A DNA stretch of 64,000 bases from Emticicia sp. CRIBPO (lineage in GTDB: Bacteria > Bacteroidota > Bacteroidia > Cytophagales > Spirosomataceae). A program made the translations under genes and the position numbers. The stretch is taken from the NCBI RefSeq assembly GCF_009905725.1, contig NZ_JAAAKV010000005.1, forward strand, positions 248,001 to 312,000. The letters are read 5' to 3'. The notes beneath the pieces are model-generated. The model searched no databases. It was given only the letters and a program-made list of their open reading frames with translations, and was not told where the DNA came from. Shown one piece after another: positions 61,888-64,000 of the stretch. The stretch's first letter is position 1. The number at the start of each line of letters is the position of its first letter.

Positions 61888-63030
61888 ATGTCTGAAAATA
61901 AAACTTCGTTATCAACCCTGCTCATCCATCAGAACGGTCCCGAAAACAGTTACGGAGCAGTTTCCCAGCCTATTATTCTTTCTACTACTTTCGAAAGGGA
62001 TCAGAACGGAGGTTTTCCGGAGGGCAGGGATATTTATGCAAGAGCTTCAAATCCAAACCGGCAAGCCCTCGAGGGCAAACTGGCTGCCTTGGAAAACGGC
62101 AAGTCGGCAGCATGTTTTTCTTCCGGCCAGGCGGCTACGATGAGCATTTTTCATGCTCTGGGTCACGGGAGCCACGTTATTTTGCCTGATGATATTTATT
62201 ATGGAACGAAGGTACTTATTGATAATCTCTATCAATCATGGGGTTTGACCTGTACTTCAGTAGACATGACTGACCTGGCTGAGATTGAGAAGGCAATAAA
62301 GAACGAAACAAAGCTCATATGGATGGAAACCCCGTCCAATCCTCAATTAAAAATCACAGACATAGAGGGAGTCGTTCAGATCGCCAGAAAGAAAGGCATC
62401 CTCACAGCCTGTGATAATACCTGGGCAACACCCTATTTTACATCACCTTTTGATTTCGGAGTGGATCTTATAATGCATTCCACCACCAAATACCTTTCGG
62501 GACACTCAGATATCCTGGGAGGGTGTATTATTGCTTCAGAAAACACACCGGAAGGCGTTTTTCAGAAAGTGAGGGATTTTCAAACCCTCGGTGGAGCCGT
62601 TCCTTCTTCTTTTGATACCTGGTTGCTGAACAGAAGCCTGGCTACTTTTTTTGTCAGGATGCCTGTTCATGCTTCAAATGCCGTAAAACTGGCTGAGTTT
62701 TTTGAGCACCATGCGGCGATTGAAAAAGTCTATTATCCGGGCCTTGCTACTGATCCGGGGCATGTGATTGCCAAAAAACAAATGAAAAACGGCTTTGGGG
62801 GTATGCTTTCGGTCCTGATAAAAGGAGATGAAGTCAACACCCTGAAAGTAGCGTCGAAATTGAAAATATTTAAACACGCTACCAGCCTCGGAGGAGTGGA
62901 AAGCCTGGTGGATCATCGTAGAACAGCCGAGGGAACACATTCTGTCAGCCCTCCGAATCTGCTGAGAATTTCTGTCGGGATTGAATCTATTGAAGATTTA
63001 ATTGAAGATTTTAAGCAAGCATTAGTATAA
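61888..63030 (+). CDS. Trans-sulfuration PLP enzyme (cystathionine gamma-synthase / lyase type)
   Basis: A 380-residue pyridoxal-phosphate enzyme of the Cys/Met metabolism family. The PLP lysine is K201 in IMHSTTKYLSGHSD; the substrate/PLP segments YARASNPNRQALEGKLAALE, CFSSGQAATMSI, METPSNPQLKITDI and ACDNTWATPYF, and the C-terminal SLGGVESLVDHR with RISVGIE are complete. Such enzymes make cystathionine from acylhomoserine and cysteine (MetB) or cleave it (MetC, CGL); close relatives cannot be told apart reliably from sequence. It stands alone between two terminator/promoter signals, with the subtilase gene 59 bases downstream on the same strand. Confidence 0.9.
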   Translation: MSENKTSLSTLLIHQNGPENSYGAVSQPIILSTTFERDQNGGFPEGRDIYARASNPNRQALEGKLAALENGKSAACFSSGQAATMSIFHALGHGSHVILPDDIYYGTKVLIDNLYQSWGLTCTSVDMTDLAEIEKAIKNETKLIWMETPSNPQLKITDIEGVVQIARKKGILTACDNTWATPYFTSPFDFGVDLIMHSTTKYLSGHSDILGGCIIASENTPEGVFQKVRDFQTLGGAVPSSFDTWLLNRSLATFFVRMPVHASNAVKLAEFFEHHAAIEKVYYPGLATDPGHVIAKKQMKNGFGGMLSVLIKGDEVNTLKVASKLKIFKHATSLGGVESLVDHRRTAEGTHSVSPPNLLRISVGIESIEDLIEDFKQALV

Positions 63031-63089
63031 TATTTTCGATTTAAATCGTTTATTTCGCAATACTTTAACAAAAAGAGCTGATTATAAGC

Positions 63090-64000
63090 ATGAAAAAAAC
63101 TATTGGGATAATTCTTTTCGCCGTCATAGCGGCTAACGCACAAAACCTTAAAACCAAACCCAACTGGCATAACCTCGACTACGCCAAGGATGGCATTAGA
63201 GGAATGAGTACTGAAAAAGCTTATGCAGAGCTGTTAAAAGACAAACCTTCAAAAACAGTAATCGTCGGAGTAATTGACTCGGGTATTGATATTAATCATG
63301 AAGACCTGAAGAACGTCATCTGGGTCAATACCAGAGAAATTCCGGGCAATGGCAAAGATGATGATGAAAACGGATTCATAGATGATGTGAACGGCTGGGA
63401 TTTTATCGGCGGAGCAGATGGAACAGATGTGAACCAGGAGCAGTTGGAAATGACCCGTATTTACAAGAATCTTAAACAAAAGTTTGGTGACAATCCTAAA
63501 AAGAGGCTGATCAAGAAAAACAAATCGGATTATAACCTCTACAAAAAGCTGGAGATTGATATCAAAGATAAAAGAGAAGAGGCTGAGAAATACCTTCCGA
63601 TGTATACCAACATGTACAAGAAGTTTACTGAAGCTGAAGAAACCCTGAAGGCGGTTTTGAAAAAAGATGTGGTATTGACGGCGGATGTTGAACAGATAAA
63701 AGACGAAAACTTTGACAGATCTGTGCGTCAGGCCAAGCAGTTCTGGCTTCAGCTGACAGCCATGGGTGCCACACTTTCAGACCTTAAAGATGGTGTGCAG
63801 CATTTTGAAGATGAGGTTAAGTTTAATTACAATCTTGATTTCGAACCGAGAAAAGTAGTGGGCGACGATCTTTCCAAACTTCAGTATGGTAAATACGGAA
63901 ACAATGAGGTAACAGGCCCTGATGCTATGCACGGTACGCACGTTGCGGGGATCATCGCTGCTCAGAGAGAGAACGGATTAGGTGTAAAGGGCGTAGCAGA
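63090..64000 (+). CDS. Subtilisin-family (S8) serine peptidase, N-terminal part (3' truncated)
   Basis: The frame starts at the ATG at 63090 and is open to the end of the window (303 codons seen). A signal peptide (MKKTIGIILFAVIAANAQN) exports it. The catalytic aspartate D63 is in VIVGVIDSGIDINHED and the catalytic histidine H281 in MHGTHVAGIIAA; the serine lies beyond the window. The distance from Asp to His is 218 residues, against 32 in subtilisin BPN', because of an inserted charged, helical region (about residues 100-250, with KNLKQKFGDNPKKRLIKK and YLPMYTNMYKKF). Related long-insert S8 enzymes occur in this phylum. A GKDDDENGFIDDVNGWDF segment after D63 looks like a calcium-binding turn. 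Confidence 0.9.
   Translation, partial: MKKTIGIILFAVIAANAQNLKTKPNWHNLDYAKDGIRGMSTEKAYAELLKDKPSKTVIVGVIDSGIDINHEDLKNVIWVNTREIPGNGKDDDENGFIDDVNGWDFIGGADGTDVNQEQLEMTRIYKNLKQKFGDNPKKRLIKKNKSDYNLYKKLEIDIKDKREEAEKYLPMYTNMYKKFTEAEETLKAVLKKDVVLTADVEQIKDENFDRSVRQAKQFWLQLTAMGATLSDLKDGVQHFEDEVKFNYNLDFEPRKVVGDDLSKLQYGKYGNNEVTGPDAMHGTHVAGIIAAQRENGLGVKGVA

Overview
The window reads as a chromosomal piece of a Bacteroidota bacterium, most likely an environmental member of the Cytophagales. The evidence is a SusC/SusD pair with a hybrid two-component regulator, PorP/SprF proteins, a giant protein ending in a type IX secretion type-B sorting domain, several lipoproteins with short Bacteroidota-style signals, and promoters of the TTG-N(17-23)-TAnnTTTG kind. 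I cannot name a genus. There are no IS elements, CRISPR arrays, rRNA genes or recognisable integrases; one tRNA gene is present (initiator tRNA-Met, minus strand, 16205-16277).

Layout. 1-3691: the end of a PepSY membrane protein, two small proteins of unknown role, and a two-gene membrane operon (KefB-like small protein plus DUF4153 protein) behind a promoter that carries two identical palindromes. 4253-15959: a compact fructan/sucrose utilisation locus (MFS sugar porter, fructokinase, SusC, SusD, GH32 hydrolase, then a hybrid two-component sensor-regulator with a periplasmic sugar-binding domain). It is visibly AT-richer than its flanks and lies between the 3' end of the initiator tRNA gene and a degenerate 26-base copy of that 3' end at 3757-3782, so it looks like an old tRNA-targeted island. 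16451-23302: era, a secreted nuclease, a GH26 mannanase, a flavin dehydrogenase module (small Tat subunit, GMC flavoprotein, exported sugar isomerase/epimerase) and a CPBP protease. 23382-29142 (minus): the 2-oxoglutarate dehydrogenase operon sucA-sucB-lpd.

29337-42768 (minus): a surface/secretion cluster with a 2931-residue DUF11/Ig-like repeat protein bearing a type-B sorting domain, two PorP/SprF proteins and a PorE-like TPR/PD40/OmpA lipid-anchored or periplasmic protein. 43218-48252 (minus): an outer-membrane protein with a peptidase-like N-terminus, a FAD oxidoreductase, cmk and miaA. 48352-53850: a DUF4230 protein, an ICMT-like membrane methyltransferase, a PQQ-type beta-propeller, an NPP-type phosphodiesterase, a YjbQ protein and an alpha/beta hydrolase. 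54149-56618: two adjacent genes for unrecognised membrane proteins with the same plan (coiled coil, membrane block, coiled coil); these are the best candidates for something undescribed. 56669-64000: argB, three tandem paralogous lipoproteins (minus), an argE-like deacetylase, a YdcZ-type transporter, a DUF937/OmpA-like fusion, a cystathionine gamma-synthase-type enzyme and the start of a subtilase that runs off the window.

How it works together. The fructan locus is self-contained: polymer or oligosaccharide enters through SusCD, GH32 releases fructose in the periplasm, the porter imports it, fructokinase traps it, and the sensor probably binds periplasmic fructose and activates the operon through direct repeats at 4132-4174. 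All functional statements are from sequence reading and family knowledge; no database search was run.
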